DNA of 64,000 bases from Pampus argenteus (lineage: Eukaryota; Chordata; Actinopteri; Scombriformes; Stromateidae), in the NCBI GenBank assembly GCA_036937835.1, contig CM072869.1:6091501-6155500 (forward strand), given 5' to 3'. Position numbers and translations under genes: made by a program. Positions 1 through 9,840 of the stretch are shown here, one piece after another; position 1 is the stretch's first letter, and the number at the start of each line of letters is the position of its first letter. Under the pieces are notes generated by a model. The model was given only the letters and a program-made list of their open reading frames with translations. It was not told the origin of the DNA and did no database searches.

Positions 1-143
1 TGTAAAGGTATAGCTGGAATCTTGGGAAGCCTCAAAAGGGATGTATATATTTGTAAATTTGAATCATCATTTTAATGGTCATTACCTCTATATTTTCCTA
101 CCTCCTATATTAAGTACATCTTTTTTTTCTGTCTCCATGAAAG

Positions 144-3100
144 CCCCAAGAAAACACTTCTGGCCCAAAAACCGCGGCAGTTTCTGCCACTTTGTCCTGT
201 ACAAGGAGAATAAGGACACCATGGACGCTATCAATGTACTTTCAAAGTTCCTCAGGTCTGAACGAAGCATTTTTCACAATGAAATGAAATGTGACATTTT
301 GAAGACCATTATGTACAATGATGCTTGTCGTTCTAGGCTTAGACCCAATATGTTTTCCTACATGGGAACCAAGGACAAGAGAGCCATCACTGTGCAGGAG
401 ATTGCTGTGCTCAAGTGAGTGTGTAATGCTGAAGTTAATCACCACATTAATATTGTACACTTGTTGATTATCACATTTTCTGTAGATGTTCAAAGTGCTT
501 GAGGTGTTTGTGCTGTTTCAGGATCAGTAATGAAATAAACCTTTTTTTTCTCTCTGTCTGCTCAGGATCACAGCAGAGAGGTTGGCTCATCTCAACAAGT
601 GCCTCATCAACCTCAAGCTGGGAAATTTTGCCTACAAAAACCACCCTTTAAAGCTAGGGGAGCTGCAGGGCAACCACTTCACTGTGGTCATCAGGTCAGT
701 AGATGTTACCACTGTTTTTTATTGTGCATTATAATCCATTCATGTGCTTGTAACCAGGTCTATAACAAAAAAAATGGAGCAATATAAGCTTAAGAAGGGG
801 GTTCATTCAGTGTTTCGGGTTGGATTGCTTTGATTGTAAATGTGTAAAAAACATTTAGCTTGTTTCTGATGTTCAGTTAGTTCACTTTAATTGCCACATT
901 TAATTTATTGTCTATTTTCTTAACAGCTAGCATGAGAGAAATGCCAATTATGTCTTTTGCTTGTTATAATGCCTCCATTATTATCTCCTTTTGAAATTGT
1001 TCAGCCATACTGACTTTGGTCTTGTCATTACTGTAATTCTTGTTCCATGAGTACATTATTATTATTGTTATGTTTTGTATGTCAGAAACATCTCAGGAAC
1101 AGATGCTCAGGTCCATCAGGCCCTGACATCCCTCAAGCAGACCGGCTTCATCAACTACTATGGCATGCAGCGCTTCGGCACCACAGCTGTGCCTACGCAA
1201 CACGTTGGCAGGTAAAGTCATTATATGGAGATACTGACATTATTTACTACTACTACTACTACTACTACTACTTTATTTATGTAATATCGCTCACCAATGT
1301 TACAAAGTACTTTACAGTAAATACAGGATAATCTAAAATAGATGGCACAAAAGTTATGACAACACAGTAAACTCAAGTGTCATGTTTTTGACTTGAGCAG
1401 GGCCATCTTGAAAAATAACTGGAAGGAAGTTGTGGATTTAATACTGAAGCCTCGTCCTGGAGGTAACTACCTATTTTTCTCACTTTTTTTTTCTTTCATC
1501 TGTAAAATGGGTCTGTAGCATTTCTAATATCTCCATCTTTATTGGTTTTTCCAGCAGAGAAAGAGTTCTTGGTCCGCTGCAGGGAGGAGTGGGCAAAAAC
1601 TCAGGACCCAGAGGCAGCACTGAAAAAGCTTCCCAACAAGCGCTGTGTGGAGGGACAGCTGCTGCGCGGCCTGTCCATGTACGGCAAGAAGAATATCGTT
1701 ACTGCATTTGGACTGGTTGGTTTTCTATTAATAATGAATGCTATTAAGTTAAAATGGCGGGTGAGATACGTCAAAAACCAAACAAGAGCTGCAACGATTA
1801 GTTTAACTATTTTGATAATAGTCATTTTGAGAAAAGATGCTAAAAGTCTTCTTAAATATTTTATGGTTTCTTTAGTTGATAACTGAATATCTTTGGTTTG
1901 TGGACTGTCAATCAGGACAAAACAGGAAATTTTACATCATCGACCCTTCATAAATATGATGATGATCACTAGATATGTATTTACATGGAAAGCTCTTTCT
2001 CATAACTGTTATTTGTTCTATTTCTTTTTCCAGATACCTCGCAACAACCGTCTTATGTATATCCATAGCTACCAGAGTGTGGTGTGGAACACCATGGTGA
2101 GCCGCAGAATCGAGGCCTTTGGACTGAAGGCTGTGGAAGGAGACCTGGTGCTCAGAGGAAGTTAGTAGTTCACTTTTCCAGCTGGCTCATGTTGTCATCT
2201 AGATCAGGTCTCTCTTCAGATACCTTTTTCCTGGTTAAATGTAGGGAAAAATAAATAAAAAGAAGCCTCCAGAAAAATGCATTTAATTACACGTGGTTTC
2301 AGTTTTTCTTTTTTTAATGTTAATGTGTCATCTCTCGTATGTTCATAAAGCAACAGCACACATACTGTCTGCTGAGGAGGCTGAGAACTGCTCCATCCAC
2401 GACATTGTGATGCCACTTCCAGGTTTCGACGTCATCTACCCCTCTCACCACGGTAAGAAGCGGATCTGTGTGATTTAGAGTTCACTTACAAGAAAGAATA
2501 GGTGTGGTGGGTGGTGGAAAGACTAATGTATGCGAAGATGCAACAGAAAAGGAAACGCATGTTGTTCTGGGCATTTAATCAAGTTGCATCCCAGTAATGT
2601 TTGTGTGTGTCTGTCAGTGGGTAAAGGTTACAGAGAGATGCTCTCTGCAGACGGGCTGGACATCGACAACATGAGACACAAAGTGAAGGACTACTCTCTC
2701 GCTGGAGCCTACCGACGCATCATCATCAGACCCAGTGATGTCAGCTGGTTAGCATGCCTTCACTACTCAGCCCTTTTTATTAAGTCAGCAAATTAAACAC
2801 TATATATGAAGTAGCAACCTCGTTAATAGTGCAATGTCAGCAACGTTGCTTCACAGCTGGTCGTCTTATGAACTGCTGTGTTGTCTTTATTTGCCGTGTA
2901 GGGAGGTGATTCAGTATGATGACCCCAGGATCTCACTGGTGCACAGTGATTTTGAGAAACTGGAGAACAAACCTGCCCCTGTCTTCAACAAAGGTGAGTT
3001 GGGACACGGTTGAGTTTGGGACACAAACAGTTTCATATTTACACATTCAGAAGACGCAAAGAAACATTAGCATTCATTTTAGGTTGTGTGTCACCTGACA

Positions 3101-3818
3101 TGAACAATGCTTTTAGCTCATTTCTGGTAAATGCAGATAAAAGCTCCACAAAGTTCACCAGCTAGTCTCTGTCTTGTCTGTCTGCTGTTTAGCTCTGACC
3201 AGGTAGTGTACAGTGTACAGCTTTTTTCTTTGCAGAAATCAGCTGGCTTCTGCAGCTGAAAACTGTGCTGACGAGAGCAGTGAGAGTTCACCAAAATAAC
3301 TGCATTTGTGATCCATATAAACCAAATCAGTTGAGAAAACTGCCAAAAAGCTCAATTATCTCGTAATGTTTGTGTGGGTTTGTCACTACACCAGCACCTT
3401 CCATATTACACATAATCATTTGACCCATTGTTAATATAAAAGTATTGATAGGAGCTCCAAAAGACACTGTTTATTATAGTTTGCTGTAAACAGGGTTTCC
3501 AAAACTAATATTTAATATTAATTCTCAGGAAAGTCTCTGGGTTTTTAATTTTATTGTGACATAATTTAAGTCAATATAAAGCCAATTTGGGACACATAGA
3601 GAGACATTTGTCGGTATCTCATTCTTGATATCTCCTAAGTATGAGATGACAACGTCATTTCTCTCTCTCCCCTAACAACAGAGGGGAAGTATCGGGCTCT
3701 GCGGATGGAGTTCTCTCTGCCTCCCTCGACTTACGCTACGATGGCGATCCGAGAGGTCCTCAAGTTGGACACTAGCATCAAGAAACAGACGCAGCTCAAT
3801 ACCACCTGGTTCAACTGA
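144..3818 (+). CDS. pus7: Pseudouridylate synthase 7 (PUS7), C-terminal part, 5' end outside window
   Basis: PUS7 is a TruD-family enzyme that isomerises uridine to pseudouridine in tRNAs and mRNAs, mainly in the nucleus. Eleven exons are read: 144-255, 337-414, 566-694, 1086-1211, 1401-1462, 1555-1715, 2034-2160, 2351-2452, 2618-2747, 2902-2993 and 3682-3818 (TGA at 3816). All phases agree and give 417 complete codons plus a split first codon; human PUS7 has about 661 residues, so roughly the N-terminal third is missing. The TruD motif SYMGTKDKRAITVQ is present, and its catalytic Asp is the GAC at 374-376. Other family signatures include NYYGMQRFGTT, EGQLLRGL, PRNNRLMYIHSYQSVVWN, VMPLPGFDVIYP and PPSTYATMAIREVLK. 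The donor at 1716 (GTTGGT) is weak. The first intron, 256-336, is 81 bp, a multiple of three and free of stops. A dispersed repeat fragment lies in the intron near 1785-1960. Confidence 0.95.
1245..1272. repeat. (TAC)n microsatellite
   Basis: A short uninterrupted trinucleotide tract, about nine units, inside a pus7 intron just after the donor at 1212. Confidence 0.9.
1785..1960 (+). repeat. Fragment of a dispersed 'gctgcaacgattagt' teleost repeat
   Basis: It begins with the end motif gctgcaacgattag and continues with ttgataactgaatatctttg, a ggactgtcaatcaggacaaaacagg-like block and an 'acatcatcgac' block. The same blocks recur near 21640, 36665, 46090/46431, 49771, 61555 and 62795. It sits in the intron after the pus7 exon ending at 1715. 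I recognise it as an abundant percomorph interspersed repeat but cannot assign a superfamily. Confidence 0.7.
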
Positions 3819-4674
3819 GACCGGAACGAGCTAACTCGAGCTGGACTGCTGCAGGCTGCAAAGCACCTGTCTACTGTGGCTACTTGCTGTTGTGAGTGTC
3901 TTTAAGTGTGTTACGTGTGTGAGAGAGCAGCTGGGTTCTGTGTGAACCTAAAGATAATTTCTTTGAAGTACAAAGAGCAACAATTTATCATTATTTAGCT
4001 TCTTTTTTTTTTTAAATGTTTTTACTTTCTCTAAAAAATATTTCTGTGCAGCACAGACAAAGCATATTTTGACAATGATTTTAGTAAACTTTGTGCTTTC
4101 AGGGTTGTATGAATGTATTGAATGTGTGAATTGAAAATACTCTTAAGGGAAGAAATTAAAAATGTTGAGAGGTTGAATTTGCGGTCTGTCTTTATTGTTG
4201 TGTATAAAACCATGAGAAGTGTCGTAGTGTTTCTTGAGGGCTTTAGATATTGTTTATCGCAGTGATGAAGCCACTGTCTGTGTTTGCTTCTATTACAAGG
4301 AACAGGAAGATGTCCTGCTACACTATGTGGAGTAAATACTATCAGATAAACACAGCCTCCATCTTTTGGCCATCGAAGGAGTCTGTCTTTCCAGTGGAGG
4401 ATCGAAAATGTATTTAAGGCTCATATCAGTCTGTTTCTGGTCAAAACAAACACTGTGGAGCTGACCATCTGGCAGTGCAGCATATGCCAGTTGGCAGGAT
4501 ACAGCTGCCCTTTCAAACTAAGTGCTGTTACTAATATTGTTCAGCCTGGGGCTACATCTGCCCTCCTAGCTTTGGATGATTTATTGTTTTTTATGTTTTA
4601 TTACTTTTTGTAGCCTCTATGACCTGCTGTACCAATATCTATACATGGTACGCAACCAAACAAGAAGTTACATC

Positions 4675-4680
4675 AATAAA
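4675..4680 (+). terminator. Likely pus7 polyadenylation signal
   Basis: Canonical AATAAA 857 bp after the pus7 stop. It is the first canonical signal seen downstream of the stop. Confidence 0.5.
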
Positions 4681-4994
4681 ATCATAAAAAGGAGGTACTG
4701 GGAGAAAAAGTCTTTTTTTTTTTTTTTTAAACATTCAATTTTATTTTAAACTTAATTTGGCTTCTGTAGTTTAATTACAGTTAAGTCTGAATGTGTATCA
4801 CAAAAATTTAGAGCAGACGTAAAACCTGCTTTTGACTTGACAATAAAGATGTGCTGAACCAAAGTCTAGTGTGGTACAAGGTAACCAGTACAGTTGTGTA
4901 TTAAAATATTACTGTAATTTATAGGATTTAAAAAAAACAACTTCTAAAATCAAATATATGAATGTGGATATTTGTCCATTTTGTATCGGATTTG

Positions 4995-5056
4995 TGTAGC
5001 ACTACAACGCTCTTCCTAATAAAACCTATTATTAGGAAGAGCGTTGTAGTGCTACA
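4995..5056. repeat. Perfect 28-bp inverted repeat with 6-base loop
   Basis: Arm 4995-5022 is the exact reverse complement of 5029-5056, with loop 5023-5028 (aaccta). A transcript of either strand would fold into an uninterrupted 28-bp stem. It lies between the 3' ends of pus7 and the ENDOD1-like gene. The stem is short and fully paired for an animal microRNA precursor. A foldback mobile-element relic or assembly artefact is also possible. Confidence 0.95.
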
Positions 5057-5721
5057 GTCGAATGGCTGTGTGGCAAAATGTAAAACCGTTGGTCTAATCT
5101 GTCCGTGCTGGACAAAAGGTCTACAGAGGCAGCTGTAGTTTTCAGACATTAAGCCATAGTGGATAAGCTCATCTTCAAAGATAAAGTGAAATAAATGAAT
5201 AAATGAAGGGCACAACAATGTCAGCTATTCCTCACTTTATGGACAACCAAAGCTTGATAATATACCGTCAAACATACTTTAAATAATAATGAAAATGTTA
5301 TATTTTAAAATACAAGGAAATAAATAAAGCTCTTTGAATGGATTTTGTTTTGGTTATAAACGGGATATATAATAAAAATATATATTTTTGACATAACCAT
5401 GAATGTGTAACAAAATAATCAAAAGTTCGATAGTTCATTTACCAGCTTTTTGAAACTGTCAACCACATGTTTCAGTAATCGGATCTTAGAAATGGTGAGA
5501 AGTGGATCTTTTAACCAAGATTATTTTGTAATACTGAGGAAAAAAAGCATAATTGTGAATTTTCTTACATGTAACAAAAAAAGGTTTTAAATGGAAGTCA
5601 ATGTGTCACAGAGAATTTTTCTGGAAAAAAAATGGATTAGACAAAATTATTAATTCCATGCTGCTAAGTATTGATTGCTACTGACATTGGTGTCAATATC
5701 AAGCTACTAAATCAGACTCTT

Positions 5722-6744
5722 TTAAGGCAGGTGCAGGGCACTGTTAGCACTATTAGGAGGAACACAGTTCTCATAGAAGATCTGGAAGGAACTGTCAACA
5801 TAAGTTACCCTCTTCAGGAAGTCCTCCAGATGCTGGACAGTCGTCTCTTGAACTTTATTATTCTCCCTGTCGTTGAGCCCATTAGATGCAAAAGCAGGAA
5901 ACTTTGAGCGCTCGGCGTACGGAGCATTGTGGTCATAATCAATGCAACAGTAGGCTGACCAGAGGTAGGTGGGGATGCCCAGACGGTTGATGTTCTGGCG
6001 GCGGATTGTGTGCCCTGACATGGTGATCCCTGTGACCACATATGCTGTTCCCCGACAGTAGTTGTTGAGCCTCCTGCGGATGGTGTGCTCGTGGTTTTTC
6101 CAGGGACCGATGTTGAACTCCCGGACCTGAGGAATCACGTTTGTCAGCGTGTAGGTGGCTGCTTTGTCATCAGGGTGGGCTTGGTGCTCATCTGGATTTA
6201 ACTGTCCTCGCTCAAAGATCACAGTGTCAGAGTAGTCGTCGAGCACGGCCTGAGCATCCCTAAAACTCTCATGAGCGTTCTCTGAAGGGAAGTGCTGCAT
6301 CTCTCGAGGCCCAGACAATGTAGAGAGCTGCAGGAAATAAACAAATAAAACTTTATACTGTACCATAAGGTCTTTCTTGTAAACAGTAGAAATTGTTCTT
6401 TCTTAAAATCTTAAAGAGTGCAAGACAGTAAATCCAACAACCAGTCCTACCTGCGGTTCATACATCCAAGGCACATCGACCTTCTTGGAGCCATCCGAGC
6501 GCTTGAAGGTATATGCAGAATAAATAGGGACGTGGTTGGTGGTGTCATACAAAGTGACAAAACGAGGTTTGCCTTCGTAGAACTGGCAAATCTTTTTAAA
6601 CGGCTGCTCCTCAAGCCCTCTGGGTAGCGTGCCCATGTACAGGAACTGTTTACACTCGGGTGAGAAGTTTTCCTGCACCTCTGCTCCTGTCATCACGATA
6701 ACGAGCAGAGAGACGAGCACTTCATCAATCCTGTAGAGGATCAT
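5722..6744 (-). CDS. ENDOD1-like secreted DNA/RNA non-specific endonuclease family protein
   Basis: Two exons read on the minus strand: 6744-6451, then 6327-5722 (TAA at 5724-5722), in phase 0, giving 299 residues. The chosen Met at 6744 starts a hydrophobic signal-peptide-like segment (residues about 1-22, LLVIVMTGAEV); 16 more upstream codons are open but polar. The mature part has blocks typical of fish ENDOD1-like proteins: FLYMGTLPRG, ICQFYEGKPRFVTLYDT, SAYTFKRSDG, VPWMYEPQ, then the ββα-metal nuclease region at about residues 130-175 (FERGQLNPDEHQ ... ATYTLTNVIPQ). Family members normally carry D/E-R-G-H. Here residue 140, the general-base His, is Gln (CAG at 6204-6202). The Asn usually tied to metal binding (TLTN, residue 161) is kept. 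The protein is probably secreted or luminal and weakly active or inactive. Such genes are multicopy in fish, so no symbol is given. Confidence 0.9.
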
Positions 6745-7182
6745 GATGAAATGTGCGGGTACGTCTTCACAGTAACGATCCCTCTGAAACAATGTCCTAC
6801 ACTGGACTTTCCTTCCTCTGCACCTCTTACTGTGCCTTCAGATATAAATGCAAATTCTTATCTTTTTACTCTTTACAAGTGCAATAGCCAAACCATTGCC
6901 ATGTCTGGAAATCCATTAACACACCCCACTGGCCATTACATGCACAGAAAGCCTCTTTTCAAGCTGAAGTCACATGTACTGTGACATTTAGGAATAACTT
7001 AACCCCTCTCAGTGACACGGTGACGCAGATATGGGGCTCACTAATACTGTGTAAAAGGTCACCAATTAAATTAAGCAATGTTGTCTAGGATATTTATTTA
7101 TTTATTATTTTATTTACACCTCTTCAAGCTACTCTGCCCACAGTTGTATTTACCTCTGCGTTTCTCTGCATGTAAAGTAAAG

Positions 7183-7185
<3 letters not shown>

Positions 7186-7222
<37 letters not shown>
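7186..7222. repeat. (TG)n microsatellite
   Basis: Uninterrupted dinucleotide tract of about 18 units upstream of the ENDOD1-like gene. Confidence 0.95.
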
Positions 7223-7223
<1 letters not shown>

Positions 7224-7852
7224 CACCAGCCTATTCCAGTGAGATAGAAAACACTGTGGAATGTTTTTGGAAACATCTGTTCCCATAACAACAGGTTGAG
7301 GGCAATGTGACCTTTGCCCCTGTGGAAACAAACACTTCCTGTTTACTATCAGACCATCCCCACGGTTTACACTGCAACCCCTGCTGACCTACAGTATCTA
7401 TCCATTCATCTTCTATCTATATCAATCACTGTGCTTGAGAAACAATACTTGAATGTCTCTCAAGCTCATGTTTGCAAGTCTAAGTACGTTTTATTGATTT
7501 ACTTTTACTTGCACATAGCCCTTCTCTCCCCTGTGCAGACACTGACACTAATTTTCATACTGTAATTTGCATATACAGGCAAAAATGACCATCAACGAGT
7601 AACTGTTTTACAATGTGGACAGTGTGTGTAACATAAATGAACTGACTCGCATACGCAGTAAAATACTATTGCACAACTTAAATTGTTAAAGGGGTTCATT
7701 TACACGGATATCGCATTTAAAAAAACGACATAAATAAAAAAAAGTAATGCCTGCATTGCAACATTTTCTTAAAATAGTTTTTAAAAATGTTTTTAAACAA
7801 AAAGTCAGTGTGCAGACGTCACGTTTTTTCACTGAATCAATCAATTGTTACC

Positions 7853-7854
<2 letters not shown>

Positions 7855-7903
<49 letters not shown>
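7855..7903. repeat. (TA)n microsatellite
   Basis: Alternating TA tract with one CA interruption near 7891. Confidence 0.95.
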
Positions 7904-8039
7904 GTGCTTTTAAGACTCTTGAAGGATAAAATCATGTCTTGCACTGATTTTTGTGACTGTCCAGATGCAAATCCAACTTTAAATTTGACCCTCAGGTGTT
8001 ATTACACTAAGTAATAAAGGTCTCAAAACTCAAAACATT

Positions 8040-8425
8040 GTCTATTTTGAGACAATTGTCTACTATTCTAATAAGGCACCCTTTATAAAGTACTTAAATG
8101 CTGTAACTGCAGGCGTTATTAGTGGTTAATAAATCATTTACTAATGCTTTATAGCTCTATTATAAGCCATAAACAAGAACATATTTGACGTTACCAGGTT
8201 GTGATCATTATATTTTGTAATCATGCCCTTATAAATGTTGTTAAGCAATTAATAGATGTCTAATAAGCACTCATCTCATGTAATTATAAATGTTAATAAG
8301 TCATTAATAAAGGGTCTGTACGCAGTTCATCTGCAGCACTTATTGCTTATTAATGTTTATAACTGACCAATAAAGAATTAATACATAATTTATTAATCAT
8401 TAATAAAGCTCAAACTTATCTTTTT
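8040..8425. repeat. AT-rich internally repetitive element
   Basis: Variants of ttaataa, cattaataaag, gctttata and cttattaa recur every 20-40 bp on both strands. It resembles a common dispersed teleost repeat built from 'taatgctttataa' words. No coding content; ends not defined. Confidence 0.5.
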
Positions 8426-9099
8426 ATAAAGAAAGCCTTTCTAAGAAGGTCGTACTGAGAATTACTAACTAACTACAACAGCTTTTTCCATGATTGATGA
8501 TCGCTTCTTTCGCCTCTACTTTTAAACCGACAGGGCAAAAAGACTTTTTAGACTTAAGCAACACAACAACGCAACTGCACTTTATAGTCTAAGGTAACAC
8601 AGCTGTGGGTTAGGAACCACAGCACTGTTCTAGTTTACACCAGGTATATACAAATCAATAGTTTAAAGGCCTTTTGAATGTATTCACGATGCCTCTCATG
8701 CAGTCGCTCTTCTATTCTTGACACCGCAGTCCGACTATGAATGTCGGGGCTGTTTGCTGTTATTTGTCCTCCTTGTGTGTGTGAGTTGTTACATTTGACC
8801 GCTGTATACTCCATGTGTGTTTGAGCATGTGAGACACAGGGAACAAACAGTGTGTTTGTCTTTGCATTTGGATGTGTTTGTGTCTGTGCATTGAGAATAT
8901 GAGGCAGCCTAGAGGATCTGGGGCTCTGTTTGTGTGTGCGTGTGTTTGTGTGTCTCAGGTTTGTGTGTGTATATGTAGAGGAGGAGGGATGGGGGGGGGG
9001 TTATTGTGTCTCTGGGGAGCTGTGTGTTTGTGTTGGGGGGTGTTTGCAGGTCTCGTAACTCTCTGCTGGGGTGGTCTGGTTTAAGAACAAGAGAAAGGA

Positions 9100-9319
9100 G
9101 GGTCTGGGTGTGCACATAGGGGACACTACTATACATTCAGACTTAAGAAGAAGACACACCTCCCTCAGCTGACAGTACTGTACATATGCAGGCACTGAGA
9201 GAAAGTAAGTCACAGAGAAAAGTAGATGAAAGAAGACAGGACAAGAGGACAGAGACTCACTTTTGCTCCACAGTGATATTTTAGAAAGGATTTTGTACAA
9301 GCTGATGGAGTAGCTTGAG
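9100..9319 (+). other. Putative 5' UTR exon of the apelin-receptor-like gene
   Basis: A strong donor (TTGAG|GTAAGT) begins at 9320, and a matching acceptor (ATATAG|AATCC) ends at 9829, eleven bases before the receptor ATG at 9841. This implies a non-coding first exon ending at 9319 and a 510-bp intron (9320-9829). The exon 5' end is a guess and no TATA box is clear. Confidence 0.55.
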
Positions 9320-9840
9320 GTAAGTGTCTGCTGTGTGCATCATCCTGCATCATTATAATTACTCTGAGGACTAGGCCCTCATTTAGGTAGCTAGGCTGTA
9401 GCTTTTACAAGCACAATGTGACCGAATTAACTGTATAAATGCATATTATTTTACTCCCAATAACATGTATAATATGTCAGAGCGGACGGAAAACACAGCG
9501 TGGTTGCCTTTTGAAACGTATCGGGAGCTACTGTGTGAGTCCGAGATTTGATTCAGCTCTTGTGAATGTTTTCTTGTATGTAAACGTGATATATTCTGAT
9601 TATCTTGTTTAAAACGTTGGCAGCGTGGCCTGAAATAGTCATGCTATTAATAACTTGTTGCATGTTCAGTATAGAAAAATATTTGTTCCTGTTGCGAAGG
9701 TTTAATGATATCTCTGCATTTCATTGTATTTATAGAACAACAGCAGAGAACGAAAAACAGGTGAAAGAGAAGTGGAAACAAAACAATCCACAACTGGACT
9801 CATAATCTTAATAATCTATCTTCATATAGAATCCAAGGAG

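Larger units (their letters stand above)
3819..5721. other. pus7 3' UTR and convergent spacer
   Basis: The pus7 stop is at 3818. A good AATAAA polyadenylation signal lies at 4675-4680, giving a 3' UTR of about 0.85 kb. The rest is AT-rich spacer between two convergent genes. A poly-T run is at about 4713-4729 and a perfect inverted repeat is at 4995-5056 (listed separately). No coding exon is visible. Confidence 0.6.
6745..9099. other. Spacer between the divergent ENDOD1-like and apelin-receptor-like genes
   Basis: No coding exon is visible. It should hold the ENDOD1-like promoter (just above 6744) and the GPCR promoter (below about 9100). Contents are AT-rich sequence, two microsatellites, and a stretch at 8040-8420 made of repeated 'taataagtcattaataaag'-like words. 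A GT/G-rich stretch at 8760-9060 includes a G run at about 8990-9000. Confidence 0.6.

Noticed and set aside
256..336. Treating the 81-bp pus7 segment as coding
   Set aside because: Family proteins read FLR-LRPNMFSYMG across this point, and a CAG|GTCTGA donor with a TTCTAG|G acceptor fits an intron.
5671..5907. 78-codon plus-strand frame
   Set aside because: Shadow of the ENDOD1-like exon on the opposite strand.
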